Assembly (NCBI GenBank): GCA_033782935.1
Contig: JAWQEG010000259.1
Location: 2,458,001 to 2,522,000, forward strand
Source: Petrolisthes cinctipes
Taxonomy: Eukaryota; Arthropoda; Malacostraca; Decapoda; Porcellanidae
Reading direction: 5' to 3'
DNA length: 64,000 bases
The notes beneath the pieces are model-generated. The model was not told the DNA's origin. It made no database searches and was given only the letters and a program-made list of their open reading frames with translations. Each line of letters begins with the position of its first letter. Positions within the stretch are counted from its first letter, which is position 1. This document shows, in pieces, positions 1 through 14,460 of this stretch. The translations under genes were made by a program, and so were the position numbers.

Positions 1-1189
1 ATATAGACGCGTACAGAAAATGCATGCACAAATCGATTTTGGACACCTAAAATATCAATTTTTAGCATGTTTTAAGATTATATTTTGAAAACATTCTAGC
101 ACTGAGTAGGCATGTACAGATCGCTTCTGTGACCCAAAGATATTGAATTTTTGGGTGTTTTGAGCCTGAATTTGAGAAATAAACGGGTACTGAAGATACA
201 TTCACATATCGACTCTTTGCACCTAGAATGTCGATTTTGAGCATGTTTTTGGTCTGTATCTTAAAAACATTCTAGCAAGGAGTAGACATGTACAGATCGC
301 TTCTGGGACCCAAAAATATCGAATTTTGGGGTGTTTTGAGCCTGAATTTGAGATTTAAACGGTACAGAAGATGCATGCACATATCGAATTTGTGCAAACA
401 AAATATCGATTTTGAGCATGTTTTGGGCCTGTTTTTTAAAAATACCCTCACACGGAGTAGGCATGTACAGATCACTTCTGGGACCCAAAAATATCGAATT
501 TTCGGGTGTTTTGAGACTGAATTTGAGATATAAACGGGTACAGAAGATGCATTCACATAACGCCTTTGGACACCTAAAATATCGATTATTAGTATGTTTT
601 GAGCCTATATTATGAAAATATTCTAGCACTGAATAGGCATGTACAGATCGCTTCTGGGACCCAAAAATATCGAATTTTCGGGTGTTTTGAGCCTGAATTT
701 GAGATATAAACGGGTACAGAAGATGCATGCATTTATCGACTTTGGACACCTAAAATATCGATTTTTAGCATGTTTTAAGCTTATATTATGAAAAAATTCT
801 AGCACTGAGTAGGCATGTACAGATCACTTCTGGGACCCAAAAATATCGAATTTTCGGGTGTATTTAGCCTGAATTTGATATATAAACATGTACAGAAGAT
901 GTATGCACATATCGACTTTGGGCACCCAAAATATCGATTTTTAGCATGTTTTAGGCCTGTATTTTGAAAATACTCTAACATGGAGCAGGCATGTACTGAT
1001 CGCTTTTAAGACCGAAAAATATCGAATTTTCGGGTGTTTTGAGCCTAAATTTGAGATAGAAACGGGTACAGAAGATGCATGCACATTTTGCCTTTGGACA
1101 CCTAAAATATCGATTTTTAGCATGTTTTGAGCCTATATTATGAAAACATTCTAGCAAGGAGTAGACATGTCCAAATCGCTTCTGGGACC

Positions 1190-4100
1190 CAGAAATATCG
1201 AATTTTCGGGTGTTTTTAGCCTGAATTTGAGATATAAACATGTACAGAAGATGCATGCACATATCGACTTTGAGCACCCAAAATATCGATTTTGAGCATG
1301 TTTTGGGCCTGTAACTTGAAAATATTGTAGCACTGAGTAGGCATGTACAGATCGCTTCTGGCAATCAAAAATATCGCATTTTCGGGTATTTTGAGCCTAA
1401 ATTTGAGATAAAAACGGTATAGAAGATGCATGCACATATCGACTTTTTGCACTTAAAATATCGATTTTGAGCATGTTTTGGGTCTGTAGCTTGCGAACAT
1501 TTTAGCAAGAAGTAGGCATGCACAGATCGCTTCTGGGACCCTAAAATATCGAATTTTTGGGTGTTTTGAGCCTGAATTTGAGATATAAACGGATACTGAA
1601 GATGCATGCACATATCGAATTTGTGCACCCAAAATATCGATTTTGAGCATGTTTTGGGCCTATATTTTGAAAATATTCTAGCACTGAGTAGGCATGTACA
1701 GATCGCTTCTGGGACCCAAAAATATCGAATTTTCGGGTGTTTTGAGCCTGAATTTGAGATATAAACGGTAAAGAAGATGCATGCACATATTGACTTTGGA
1801 CATATAAAATTTTGATTTTTAGCATGATTTAAGCTTATATTTTGAAAAAATTTTAGCACTGAGTAGGCATGTACAGATCGCTTCTGGGACCCACAGATAT
1901 TGAATTTTTGGGTGTTTTGAGCCTGAATTTGAGATGTAAACGGGTATTGAAGATGCATGCACATATCGACTTTTTGCACCTAAAATATCGATTTTGAGCA
2001 TGTTTTGGGTCTGTATCTTGAAAACATTCTAGCAAAGAGTAGACATGTACAAATCACTTTTGGGACCCAAAAACATCGAATTTTCGGGTGTTTTGAGCCT
2101 GAATTTGAGATATAAACGGATACAGAAGATGCATGCACATATCGACTTTGGACACCTAAAATATCGATTTTTAACGTGTTTTAAGCTTATATTATGAAAA
2201 AATTCTAGCACTGAGTAGGCATGTACAGATCGCTTCTGGGACCCAAAAACATCGAATTTTCGGGTATTTTGAGCCTTAATTTGAGATATAAACGGGTACA
2301 GAAGATGCAGGCACATTTTGCCTTTGGACACCTAAAATATCGATTTTTAGAATGTTTAGAGCCTATATTTTGAAAACAATCTAGCACTGAGTAGGCATGT
2401 ACAGATCGCTTCTGGGACTCAAAAATTTCGAATTTTCGGGTATTTTGAGCCTTAATTTGAGATACAAACGGTACAGAAGATGCATTCACATATCGACTTT
2501 TTACACCTAAAATATCGATTTTGAGCAGGTTTTGGGCCTGTATTTTGAAAATACTCTAACACGGAGTAGGCATGTACTGATCGCTTCTGGGACAGAAAAA
2601 TATCAAATTTTCGGGTGTTTTGAGCCTTAATTTGAGATATAAACGGGTACAGAAGATGCATGCACATTTTGCCTTTGGACACCTAAAATATCGAGTTTTA
2701 GCATGTTTAGAGCCTATATTTTAAAAACAATCTAGCACTGAGTAGGCATGTACAGATCGCTTCTGGGGCCCAAAGATATTGAATTTTTGGGTGTTTTGAG
2801 CCTGAATTTGAGATGTAAACGGGTACTGAAGATGCATTCACATATCGACTTTTAGGCACCTTAAATATCGATTTCGAGCATGTTTTGAGTCTGTATCCTG
2901 AAGACATTCTAGCAAGGAGTAGACATGTACAGATCACTTATGGGACCCAAAAATATCGAATTTTCGGGTGTTTTTAGCCTGAATTTGTGATATAAACATG
3001 TACAGAGGATGCATGCACATGTCGACTTTGGGCACCCATAATATCGATTTTGAGCATGCTTTGGGCCTGTATTTTAAAAATACTCTAACATGGAGCAGGC
3101 ATGTACTGATCGCTTCTGGGACCCAAAAATATCGAATTTTCGGGTGTTTTGACCCTGAATTTGAGATATAAACGGTACAGAAGATGCATGCACATATCGA
3201 CTTTGGGCACCCAAAATATCGATTTTTAGCATGTTTATGGCCTATATTTTGAAAATTTTCTAGCACTGAGTAGGCATGTACAAATCGCTTCTGGGACCCA
3301 AAAATTTCGAATTTTCGGGTATTTTGAGCCTAAATTTGAGATATAAACGGTACAGAAGATGCATGCACATATCGACTTTTTGCACCTAAAATATCGATTT
3401 TGAGCAGGTTTTGGGTTTGTATATTGAGAACATTCTAGCAAGGAGTAGGCATGCACAGATCGCTTCTGGGACCCAAAAATATCGAATTTTCGGGTGTTTT
3501 GAGCCTGAATTTGAGATATAAACGGGTACAGAAGATGCATGCACATATCGACTTTGGTCACCTAAAATATTGATTTTTAGCATGTTTTAAGCTTATATTA
3601 TAAAAAAATTCTAGCACTGAGTAGGCATGTACAGATCGCTTCTTGGACCCAAAGATATTGAATTTTTGGGTGTTTTGAGCCTGAATTTGAGATGTAAACG
3701 GGTACTGAAGATGCATTCACATATCGACTTTTTGCACCTTAAATATCGATTTCGAGCATGTTTTGGGTCTGTATCTTGAAGACATTCTAGCAAGGAGTAG
3801 ACTTGTACAGATCACTAATGGGACCCAGAAATATCGAATTTTCGGGTGTTTTTAGCCTGAATTTGAGATATAAACATGTACAGAAGATGCATGCACATAT
3901 CGACTTTGAGCACCCAAAATATCGATTTTGAGCATGTTTTGGGCCTGTAACTTGAAAATATTGTAGCACTGAGTAGGCATGTACAGATCGCTTCTGGGAC
4001 ACAAAAATATCGAATTTTAGGGTGTTTTGAGCCTGAATTTAAGATATAAACGGTACAGAAGATGCATGCAGATATCGACTTTGGGCACCCAAAATATCGA

Positions 4101-7100
4101 TTTTTAGCATGTTTTGGGCCTATATTTTGAAAATATTCTAGCACTGAGTAGGCATGTACAGATCGCTTCTGGCAATCAAAAATATCGCATTTTCGGGTAT
4201 TTTGAGCCTAAATTTGAGATAAAAACGGTACAGAAGATGCATGCACATATCGACTTTTTGCACCTAAAATATCGATTTTGAGCATGTTTTGGGTCTGTAG
4301 CTTGCGAACATTTTAGCAAGAAGTAGGCATGCACAGATCGCTTCTGGGACCCTAAAATATCGAATTTTTGGGTGTTTTGAGCCTGAATTTGAGATATAAA
4401 CGGATACTGAAGATGCATGCACATATCGAATTTGTGCACCCAAAATATCGATTTTGAGCATGTTTTGGGCCTATATTTTGAAAATATTCTAGCACTGAGT
4501 AGGCATGTACAGATCGCTTCTGGGACCCAAAAATATCGAATTTTCGGGTGTTTTGAGCCTGAATTTGAGATATAAACGGTAAAGAAGATGCATGCACATA
4601 TTGACTTTGTACATATAAAATTTTGATTTTTAGCATGATTTAAGCTTATATTTTGAAAAATTTTTAGCACTGAGTAGGCATGTACAGATCGCTTCTGGGA
4701 CCCACAGATATTGAATTTTTGGGTGTTTTGAGCCTGAATTTGAGATGTAAACGGGTACTGAAGATGCATGCACATATCGACTTTTTGCACCTAAAATATC
4801 GATTTTGAGCATGTTTTGGGTCTGTATCTTGAAAACATTCTAGCAAAGAGTAGACATGTACAAATCACTTTTGGGACCCAAAAACATCGAATTTTCGGGT
4901 GTTTTGAGCCTGAATTTGAGATATAAACGGATACAGAAGATGCATGCACATATCGACTTTGGACACCTAAAATATCGATTTTTAGAATGTTTAGAGCCTA
5001 TATTTTGAAAACAATCTAGCACTGAGTAGGCATGTACAAATCGCTTCTGGGACTCAAAAATTTCGAATTTTCGGGTATTTTGAGCCTTAATTTGAGATAC
5101 AAACGGTACAGAAGATGCATTCACATATCGACTTTTTACACCTAAAATATCGATTTTGAGCAGGTTTTGGGCCTGTATTTTGAAAATACTCTAACACGGA
5201 GTAGGCATGTACTGATCGCTTCTGGGACAGAAAAATATCAAATTTTCGGGTGTTTTGAGCCTTAATTTGAGATATAAACGGGTACAGAAGATGCATGCAC
5301 ATTTTGCCTTTGGACACCTAAAATATCGAGTTTTAGCATGTTTAGAGCCTATATTTTGAAAACAATCTAGCACTGAGTAGGCATGTATAGATCGCTTCTG
5401 GGGCCCAAAGATATTGAATTTTTGGGTGTTTTGAGCCTGAATTTGAGATGTAAACGGGTACTGAAGATGCATTCACATATCGACTTTTAGGCACCTTAAA
5501 TATCGATTTCGAGCATGTTTTGAGTCTGTATCTTGAAGACATTCTAGCAAGGAGTAGACATGTACAGATCACTTATGGGACCCAAAAATATCGAATTTTC
5601 GGGTGTTTTTAGCCTGAATTTGTGATATAAACATGTACAGAGGATGCATGCACATGTCGACTTTGGGCACCCAAAATATCGATTTTGAGCATGCTTTGGG
5701 CCTGTATTTTAAAAATACTCTAACATGGAGCAGGCATGTACTGATCGCTTCAGGGACCCAAAAATATCGAATTTTCGGGTGTTTTGACCCTGAATTTGAG
5801 ATATAAACGGTACAGAAGATGCATGCACATATCGACTTTGGGCACCCAAAATATCGATTTTTAGCATGTTTATGGCCTATATTTTGAAAATTTTCTAGCA
5901 CTGAGTAGGCATGTACAAATCGCTTCTGGGACCCAAAAATTTCGAATTTTCGGGTATTTTGAGCCTAAATTTGAGATATAAACGGTACAGAAGATGCATG
6001 CACATATCGACTTTTTGCACCTAAAATATCGATTTTGAGCAGGTTTTGGGTTTGTATATTGAGAACATTCTAGCAAGGAGTAGGCATGCACAGATCGCTT
6101 CTGGGACCCAAAAATATCGAATTTTCGGGTGTTTTGAGCCTGAATTTGAGATATAAACGGGTACAGAAGATGCATGCACATATCGACTTTGGTCACCTAA
6201 AATATCGATTTTTAGCATGTTTTAAGCTTATATTATAAAAAAATTCTAGCACTGAGTAGGCATGTACAGATCGCTTCTTGGACCCAAAGATATTGAATTT
6301 TTGGGTGTTTTGAGCCTGAATTTGAGATGTAAACGGGTACTGAAGATGCATTCACATATCGACTTTTTGCACCTTAAATATCGATTTCGAGCATGTTTTG
6401 GGTCTGTATCTTGAAGACATTCTAGCAAGGAGTAGACTTGTACAGATCACTAATGGTACCCAGAAATATCGAATTTTCGGGTGTTTTTAGCCTGAATTTG
6501 AGATATAAACATGTACAGAAGATGCATGCACATATCGACTTTGAGCACCCAAAATATCGATTTTGAGCATGTTTTGGGCCTGTAACTTGAAAATATTGTA
6601 GCACTGAGTAGGCATGTACAGATCGCTTCTGGGACACAAAAATATCGAATTTTAGGGTGTTTTGAGCCTGAATTTAAGATATAAACGGTACAGAAGATGC
6701 ATGCAGATATCGACTTTGGGCACCCAAAATATCGATTTTTAGCATGTTTTGGGCCTAGATTTTGAAAATATTCTAGCACTGAGTAGGCATGTACAGATCG
6801 CTTCTGGCAATCAAAAATATCGCATTTTCGGGTATTTTGAGCCTAAATTTGAGATAAAAACGGTACAGAAGATGCATGCACATATCGACTTTTTGCACCT
6901 AAAATATCGATTTTGAGCATGTTTTGGGTCTGTAGCTTGCGAACATTTTAGCAAGAAGTAGGCATGCACAGATCGCTTCTGGGACCCAAAAATATCGAAT
7001 TTTCGGGTGTTTTGAGCCTGAATTTGAGATATAAACGGTAAAGAAGATGCATGCACATATTGACTTTGGACATATAAAATTTTGATTTTTAGCATGATTT

Positions 7101-7320
7101 AAGCTTATATTTTGAAAAATTTTTAGCACTGAGTAGGCATGTACAGATCGCTTCTGGGACCCACAGATATTGAATTTTTGGGTGTTTTGAGCCTGAATTT
7201 GAGATGTAAACGGGTACTGAAGATGCATTCACATATCGACTTTTTGCACCTTAAATATCGATTTCGAGCATGTTTTGGGTCTGTATCTTGAAGACATTCT
7301 AGCAAGGAGTAGACTTGTAC
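1190..7320 (+). repeat. Higher-order repeat, ~2.64-kb period (15 monomers)
   Basis: Two full copies and one partial copy of a multi-monomer unit lie in tandem: about 1190-3830, 3830-6465 and 6465-7320. Positions 2452-4144 reappear at 5087-6779 (offset 2635, 15 monomers) with few differences. Positions 1365-2035 reappear at 4176-4846 with offset 2811 (16 monomers). Copy 1 therefore holds one extra monomer near 2165-2340 and copy 2 one extra near 3990-4165. The third copy lacks further monomers and its 7123-7305 part looks like a hybrid of two earlier monomers. Diagnostic shared oddities are CAATCAAAAATATCGCATTT (near 1353, 4174 and 6809) and TAACTTGAAAATATTGTAGC. The pattern fits repeated unequal exchange. 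Edges are approximate. Confidence 0.85.
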
Positions 7321-10300
7321 AGATCACTAATGGGACACAAAAATATCGAATTTTCAGGTGTTTTGAGCCTGAATTTGAGATATAAACGGGTACAGAAGAT
7401 GCATGCACATATCAACTTTGGGCACCCAAAATATCGATTTTGAGCATGTTTTGGGCCTTTATTTTGAAAATACTCTAACACGAAGCAGGCATGTACTGAT
7501 CGCTTCTGGGACCCAAAAATATCGAATTTTCGGGTGTTTTGAGCCTGAATTTGAGATATAAACGGGTACAGAAGATGCATGCACATTTTGCCTTTGGACA
7601 CCTAAAATATCGATTTTTAGCATGTTTTGACCCTATATTATGAAAATATTCTAGCACTAAGTAGCCATGTACAGATCGCTTTTGGGACCCTCAATTTTCG
7701 GGTGTTTTGAGCCTGAATTTGAGATATAACCGGGTACAGAAGATGCATTCACATATCGACTTTTTGCCCCAAAAATATCGATTTTGAGCATGTTTTAGGT
7801 CTGTATCTTGAAAACATTCTAGCAAGGAGTAGAAATGTACAGATCGCTTCTGGGACAAAAAATTTCGAATTTTCGGGTATTTTGACCCTAAATTTGAGAT
7901 ATAAACGGTACAGAAGATGCATGCACATATCGACTTTTTACACCCAAAATATCGATTTATAGCATGTTTTGAGCCTATATTATGAAAATATTCTAACACT
8001 GAGTAGGCGTGTACAGATCGGTTGTGGGACCAAAAAATATTGAATTTTCGGGTGTTTTGAGCCAGAATTTGAGATATAAACAGGTACAGAATATGCATGC
8101 ACATATCGACTTTTTGCACATAAAATGTCGATTTTGAGCATGTTTTGGGTCTGTATCTTGAAAACACTTTAGCAAGGAGAAGACATGTACAGATCGCTTA
8201 TGGGACCCAGATATATCGAATTTTCGGGTGTTTTTGGACTGAATTTGAGATATAAACATGTACAGAAGATGCATGCACATATCGACTTTGGGCACCCAAA
8301 ATATCGATTTTGAGCATGTTTTGGGCCTGTATTTTGAAAATACTCTAACACGGAGTAGGCATGTACTGATCGCTTCTGGAGCACAAAAATATCGAATTTT
8401 CGGGTGTTTTGTGCCAGAATTTGAGATATAAACGGTACAGAAGATGCATGCACTTATCGACTTTGGGCACCCAAAATATCGATTTTTAGCATGTTTTGGC
8501 CCAATATTTTGAAAATATTCTAGCACTGAGTAGGCATGTGCAAATCGCTTCTGGACCCAAAAATATCGAATTTTCGGGTATTTTGAGCCTAAATTTTAGA
8601 TATAAACGGTACAGAAGATCATATCGACTTTTTGCACCTAAAATATCGATTTTGAGAATGTTTTGGGTCTGTATCTTGAGAACATTCTAGCAAGGAGTAG
8701 GCATGCACAGATCGCTTCTGGGAACCAAAAATATCGAATTTTTGGGTGCTTTGAGACTGAATTTGAGATATAAACGGTACAGAAGATGCATGCACATATT
8801 GAATTTGTGCAAACAAAATATCGATTTTGAGCATGTTTTGGGCCTGTATTTTGAAAATACCCTCTCACGGAGTAGGCATGTACAGATCACTTCTGGGACC
8901 CATAAATATCGAATTTTCGGGTTTTTTGAGCCTGAAATTGAGATATAAACGGGTACAGAAAATGCATGCACGTTACGCCTTTGGACACCTAAAATATCGA
9001 TTATTAGTATGTTTTGAGCCTATATTAAGAAAATATTATAGCACTGAGTAGGCATGTACAGATCACTTTTGGGACCCAAAAATTTTGAATTTTCGGGTGA
9101 TTTGAGTCTGAATTTGAGATATAAATGTGTATAGAAGATGCATGCACATATCGACTTTTTGCACCTAAAATATCGATTTTGAGCATGGTTTGGGTCTGTA
9201 TCTTGAAAATACTCTAGCAAGGAGTAGTCATGTACAAAATGTTTCTGGGATCAAAAAATATCGAATTTTCGGGTGTTTTGAGCCTGAATTTGAGATATAA
9301 ACGGGTACAGAAGATGCATACACATAACGACTTTGGACACCTAAAATATTGATTTTTAGCATGTTTTAAGCTTATATTTTGAAAACATTCTAGCACTGAG
9401 TAGGCATGTACAGATCGCTTCTGGGACCCAAAGATATTGAATTTTTGGGTGTTTTGATCCTGAATTTGAGAAATAAACGGGTACTGAAGATACATTCACA
9501 TATCGACTTTTTGCACCTAGAATGTCGATTTTGAGCATGTTTTGGGTTTAAATCTTGAAAACACTCTAGCAAGGAGTAGACATGTACAGATCACTTCTGG
9601 GACACAAAAATATCGAATTTTCGGGTGTTTTGAGCCTCAATTTGAGATATAAACATGTACAGAAGATGCATGCACATATCGACTTTGGGCACCCGAAATA
9701 TCGATTTTGAGCATGTTTTGGGCCTGTATTTTGAAAAATACTTTAACACGGAGTAGGCATGTACTGATCGCTTCTGGGACCCAAAAAATCGAATTTTCGG
9801 GTGTTTTGAGCCTTAATTTGAGATATAAACGGGTACAGAAGATGCATGAACATTTTGCCTATAGACACCTAAAATATCGATTTTTAGCATGTTTTGAGCT
9901 TATATTATGAAAGTGTTCTAGCACTGAGTAGGCATGTAAAGATCGCTTCTGGGACCCAAAAATATTGAATTTTCGGTTGTTTTGAGCCTGATTTTGAGAT
10001 ATAAACTGGTACTGAAGATGTATGCTCATATCGACTTTTTGCACCTAAAATATCGATTTTAAGCATGTTTTTGGTCTGTAACTTGAAAACATTCTAGCAA
10101 GGAGTAGACATGTACAGTTCGCTTCTGGGACCCAAAAATATCGAATTTTCGGGTGTTTTCAGCCTGAATTTGAGATATAAACATGTACTGAAGATGCATG
10201 CACATATCGACTTTGGGCACCCAAAATATCGATTTTTAGCATGTTTTGGGCCTATATTTTGAAAATATTCTAGCACTGAGTAGGAATGTACACATCGCTT

Positions 10301-12499
10301 ACGGGACCCAAAAATATCGAATTTTCGGGTGTTTTGAGCCTGAATTTAAGATATAAACGGTACAGAAGATGCATGCACATATCGAATTTTTGCACCTAAA
10401 ATATCGATTTTGAGCATGTTTTGGCCGTGTAATTTAAAAATACCCTAACACGGAGTAGGCATGTACAGATCGGTTCTGGGACCCAAAAATATCGAATTTT
10501 CGGGTGTTTTGAGCCTGAATTTGAGATATAAACGGGTACAGAAGATGCATGCACGTATCGACTTTGGACACCTAAAATATCGATTTTTAGCATGTTTTAA
10601 GCTTATATTTTGAAAACATTCTAGCACTGAGTAGGCATGTACAGATCGCTTCTGGGACCCAAAGATATTGAATTTTTGGGTGTTTTGAGCCTGAATTTGA
10701 GATATAAACGGGTACTGAAGATTCAATCACATATCGACTTTTTGCACCTAGAGTGTCGATTTTGAGCCTGTTTTGGGTCTGTATCTTGAAAACATTCTAG
10801 CAAGGAGTAAACATGTACAGATCGCTTATGGGACCCAGAAATATCGACTTTTCGGGTGTTTTTAGCCTGAATTTGAGATATAAACATGTACAGAAGATGC
10901 ATGCACATATCGACTTTGGGCACCCAAAATATCGATTTTGAGCATGTTTTCGGCCTGTATTTTGAAAATATTCTAACACTGAGTAGTCATGTACTGATCG
11001 CTTCTGGGACACAAAAATATCGAATTTTCGGTTGTTTTAAGCCTGAATTTGAGATATATACGGGTACAGAAGATGCATGCACATTACGTCTTTAAACACC
11101 TAAAATATCGATTATTAGCATGTTTTGAGCCTATATTATGAAAATATTCTAGCACTAAGTAGGCATGTATAGATCGCTTCTGGGACCCCAAAAAATTGAA
11201 TTTTCGGGTGTTTTAAGCCTGAATTTGAGATATAACCGGGTACAGAAGATGCATGCACATATCGACTTTTTGCACCTAAAATATCGATTTTGAGCATGTT
11301 ATGGGTCTGTATCTTGAAAACATTCTAGCAAGGAGTAGGCATGCACAGATCGCTTCTGGGACCCCAAAATATCGAATTTTCGGGTGTTTTGATCCTGAAT
11401 TTGAGATATAAACGGTAAAGAAGATGCATGCACAAATCGACTTTTTACACCTAAAATAACGATTTTGAGCATGTTTTGGGTCTGTATCTTGAGAACATTC
11501 TAGTAAGGAGTAGGCGTGCACAGATCGCTTCTGGGACCCAAAAATATCGAATTTTTGGGTGTTTTGAGGATGAATTTGAGATATAAACGGGTATAGAAGA
11601 TGCATGCACATATCGAATTTGTGCACCCAAAATATCGATTTTGAGCTTTTTTGGGGGCCTTTTTTTTTGAAAATTCCCTAACACGGAGTAGGCATGTACA
11701 GATCGCTTCTGGGACCCAAATATATCGAATATTCGGGTGTTTTGAGACTGAATTTGAGATATAAACGGGTACAGAAGATGCATGCACAAATCGACTTTGG
11801 ACACTTAAAATATCGATTTTTAGCATGTTTTAAGCTTATATTTTGAAAACATTCTAGCACTGAGTAGGCATGTACTGATCGCTTATGGGACCCAGAAATA
11901 TCGAATTTTCGGGTGTTTTTAGCCTGAATTTGAGATATAAACATGTACAGAAGATGCATGCACATAAAGACTTTGGGCACCCAAAATATCGATTTTGAGC
12001 ATGTTTTGGGCCTGTATTTTGAAAATACTCTAACACGGAGTAGGCATGTACTGATCGCTTCTGGGACCCAAATATATCGAATTTTCGGGTGTTTTGAGCC
12101 TGAATTTGAGATATAACCGGGTACAGATGATGCATGCACATATCGACTTTGGGCACCTAAAATATCGATTTTGAGCATGTTTTGGGTCTGTATCTTGAAA
12201 ACATTCTAGCAAGGAGTAGACATGCACAGATCGCTTCTGGGACCACAAAATATCGAATTTTCGGGTGTTTTGATCTTGAATTTGAGATATAAACGGTACA
12301 GAAGATGCATGCACATATCGACTTTGGACACCCAAAATATCGATTTTGAGCATGTTTTGTGCCTGTATTTTAAAAATCATCTATGACGGAGTAGGCATGT
12401 ACAGATCGCTTCTGGGGCCCAAAAATATCGAATTTTCGGGTGTTTTGAGCCTGAATTTGAGATATAAACGGGTACAGAAGATGCATTCACAAATCGACA

Positions 12500-14370
12500 T
12501 TGGGAACCAAAAATATCGATTTTTAGGATGTTTTAAGTTTATATTTTGAAAACATTCTAGCACGGAGTAGGCATGTACAGATCGCTTCTGGGACCCAAAG
12601 ATATTTAATTTTTGGGTGTTTTGAGCCTGAATTTGAGAAATAAATGGGTACTGAAGCTACATTCACATATCGACTTTTTGCACCTAGAATGTCGATTTTG
12701 AGCATGTTTTGTGCCCGTATTTTGTAAATACTCTAACACGGATTAGGCATGTACTGATCGCTTCTGGGACACAAAAATATCGAATTTTCGGTTGTTTTAA
12801 GCCTGAATTTGAGATATAAACGGGTACAGAAGATGCATGCACATTACGCCTTTAAACACCTAAAATATCGATTATTAGCATGTTTTGAGCCTATATTATG
12901 AAAATATTCTAGCACTGAGTAGGCATGTACAGATCGCTTCTGGGACACAAAAATATCGAATTTTCGGGTGTTTTGAGCCTGAATTTGAGATATAAACAAG
13001 TACAGAAGATGCATGCACATATGGTCATTTTGCACCTAAAATATCGATTTTGAGCATGTTTTGGGTCTGTATCTTTAAAACATTCTAGCAAGGAGTAGAC
13101 ATGTAGAGATCGCTTCTGGGACAAAAAATATCGAATTTTCGGGTGTTTTGAGCATTAATATGAGATATAAACGGGTACAAAAGATGCATGCACATATCGA
13201 CTTTGGGCACCCAAAATATCGATTTTTAGCTTGTTTTGGGCCTATATTTTGAAAATATTCTAGCACTGAGTAGGCATGTACAGATCGCTTCTGGGACCCA
13301 AAAATATCGAATTTTCGAGTGTTTTGAGCCTGAATTTGAGATATAAACGGGTACAGAAGATGCATGCACATTTTGCCTTTGGACACTTAAAATATCGATT
13401 TTTAGCATGTTTCAAGCCTATTTTTTGAAAAAATTCAAGCACTGAGTAGGCATGTACAGATCGCTTCTGGGACCCAAAGATATTGAATTTTTGGGTGTTT
13501 TGAGCCTGAATTTGAGATGTAAACGGGTACAGAAGATGCATGCACATTACGCCTTTAAACACCTAAAATATCGATTATTAGCATGTTTTGAGCCTATATT
13601 ATGAAAATATTCTAGCACTGAGTAGGCATGTACAGATCGCTTCTGGGACCCAAAAAAATTGAATTATCGGGTGTTTTGAGCCTGAATTTGAGATATAACC
13701 GGGTACAGAAGATGCATGCACATATCGACTTTGGGCACCTAAAATATCGATTTTGAGCATGTTTTGGGTCTGTATCTTGAAAACATTCTAGCAAGGAGTA
13801 GGCATGCACAGATCGCTTCTGGGACCACAAAATATCGAATTTTAGGGTGTTTTGATCCTGAATTTGAGATATAAACGGTACAGAAGATGCATGCACATAT
13901 CGACTTTGGACACCCAAAATATCGATTTTTAGGATGTTTTAAGTTTATATTTTGAAAACATTCTAGCACGGACTAGGCATGTACAGATCGCTTCAGGGAC
14001 CCAAAGATATTTAATTTTTGGGTGTTTTGAGCCTGAATTTGAGAAATAAATGGGTACTGAAGCTACATTCACATATCGACTTTTTGCACCTAGAATGTCG
14101 ATTTTGAGCATGTTTTGGGCCCGTATTTTGTAAATACTCTAACACGGATTAGGCATGTACTGATCGCTTCTGGGACACAAAAATATCGAATTTTCGGTTG
14201 TTTTAAGCCTGAATTTGAGATATAAACGGGTACAGAAGATGCATGCACATTACGCCTTTAAACACCTAAAATATCGATTATTAGCATGTTTTGAGCCTAT
14301 ATTATGAAAATATTTTAGCACTGAGTAGGCATGTACAGATCGCTTCTGGGACCCAAAAAAATTGAATTTT
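12500..14370 (+). repeat. Higher-order duplication, 1,406-bp offset (8 monomers)
   Basis: Positions of about 12,525-12,960 recur at 13,931-14,366. Shared rare variants include TTTTTAGGATGTTTTAAG, CTAGCACGGA, GAAGCTACATTCACATATCG and GCCCGTATTTTGTAAATACT. Between the two blocks lie other monomers, so the higher-order unit is about eight monomers long. The GCCCGTATTTT variant also seeds the adjacent four-monomer repeat to the right. Confidence 0.8.
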
Positions 14371-14460
14371 CGGGTGTTTTTAGCCTGAATTTGATATATA
14401 AACATGAACAGAAGATTCATGCACATATCGACTTTGGGCACCCAAAATATCGATTTTGAG

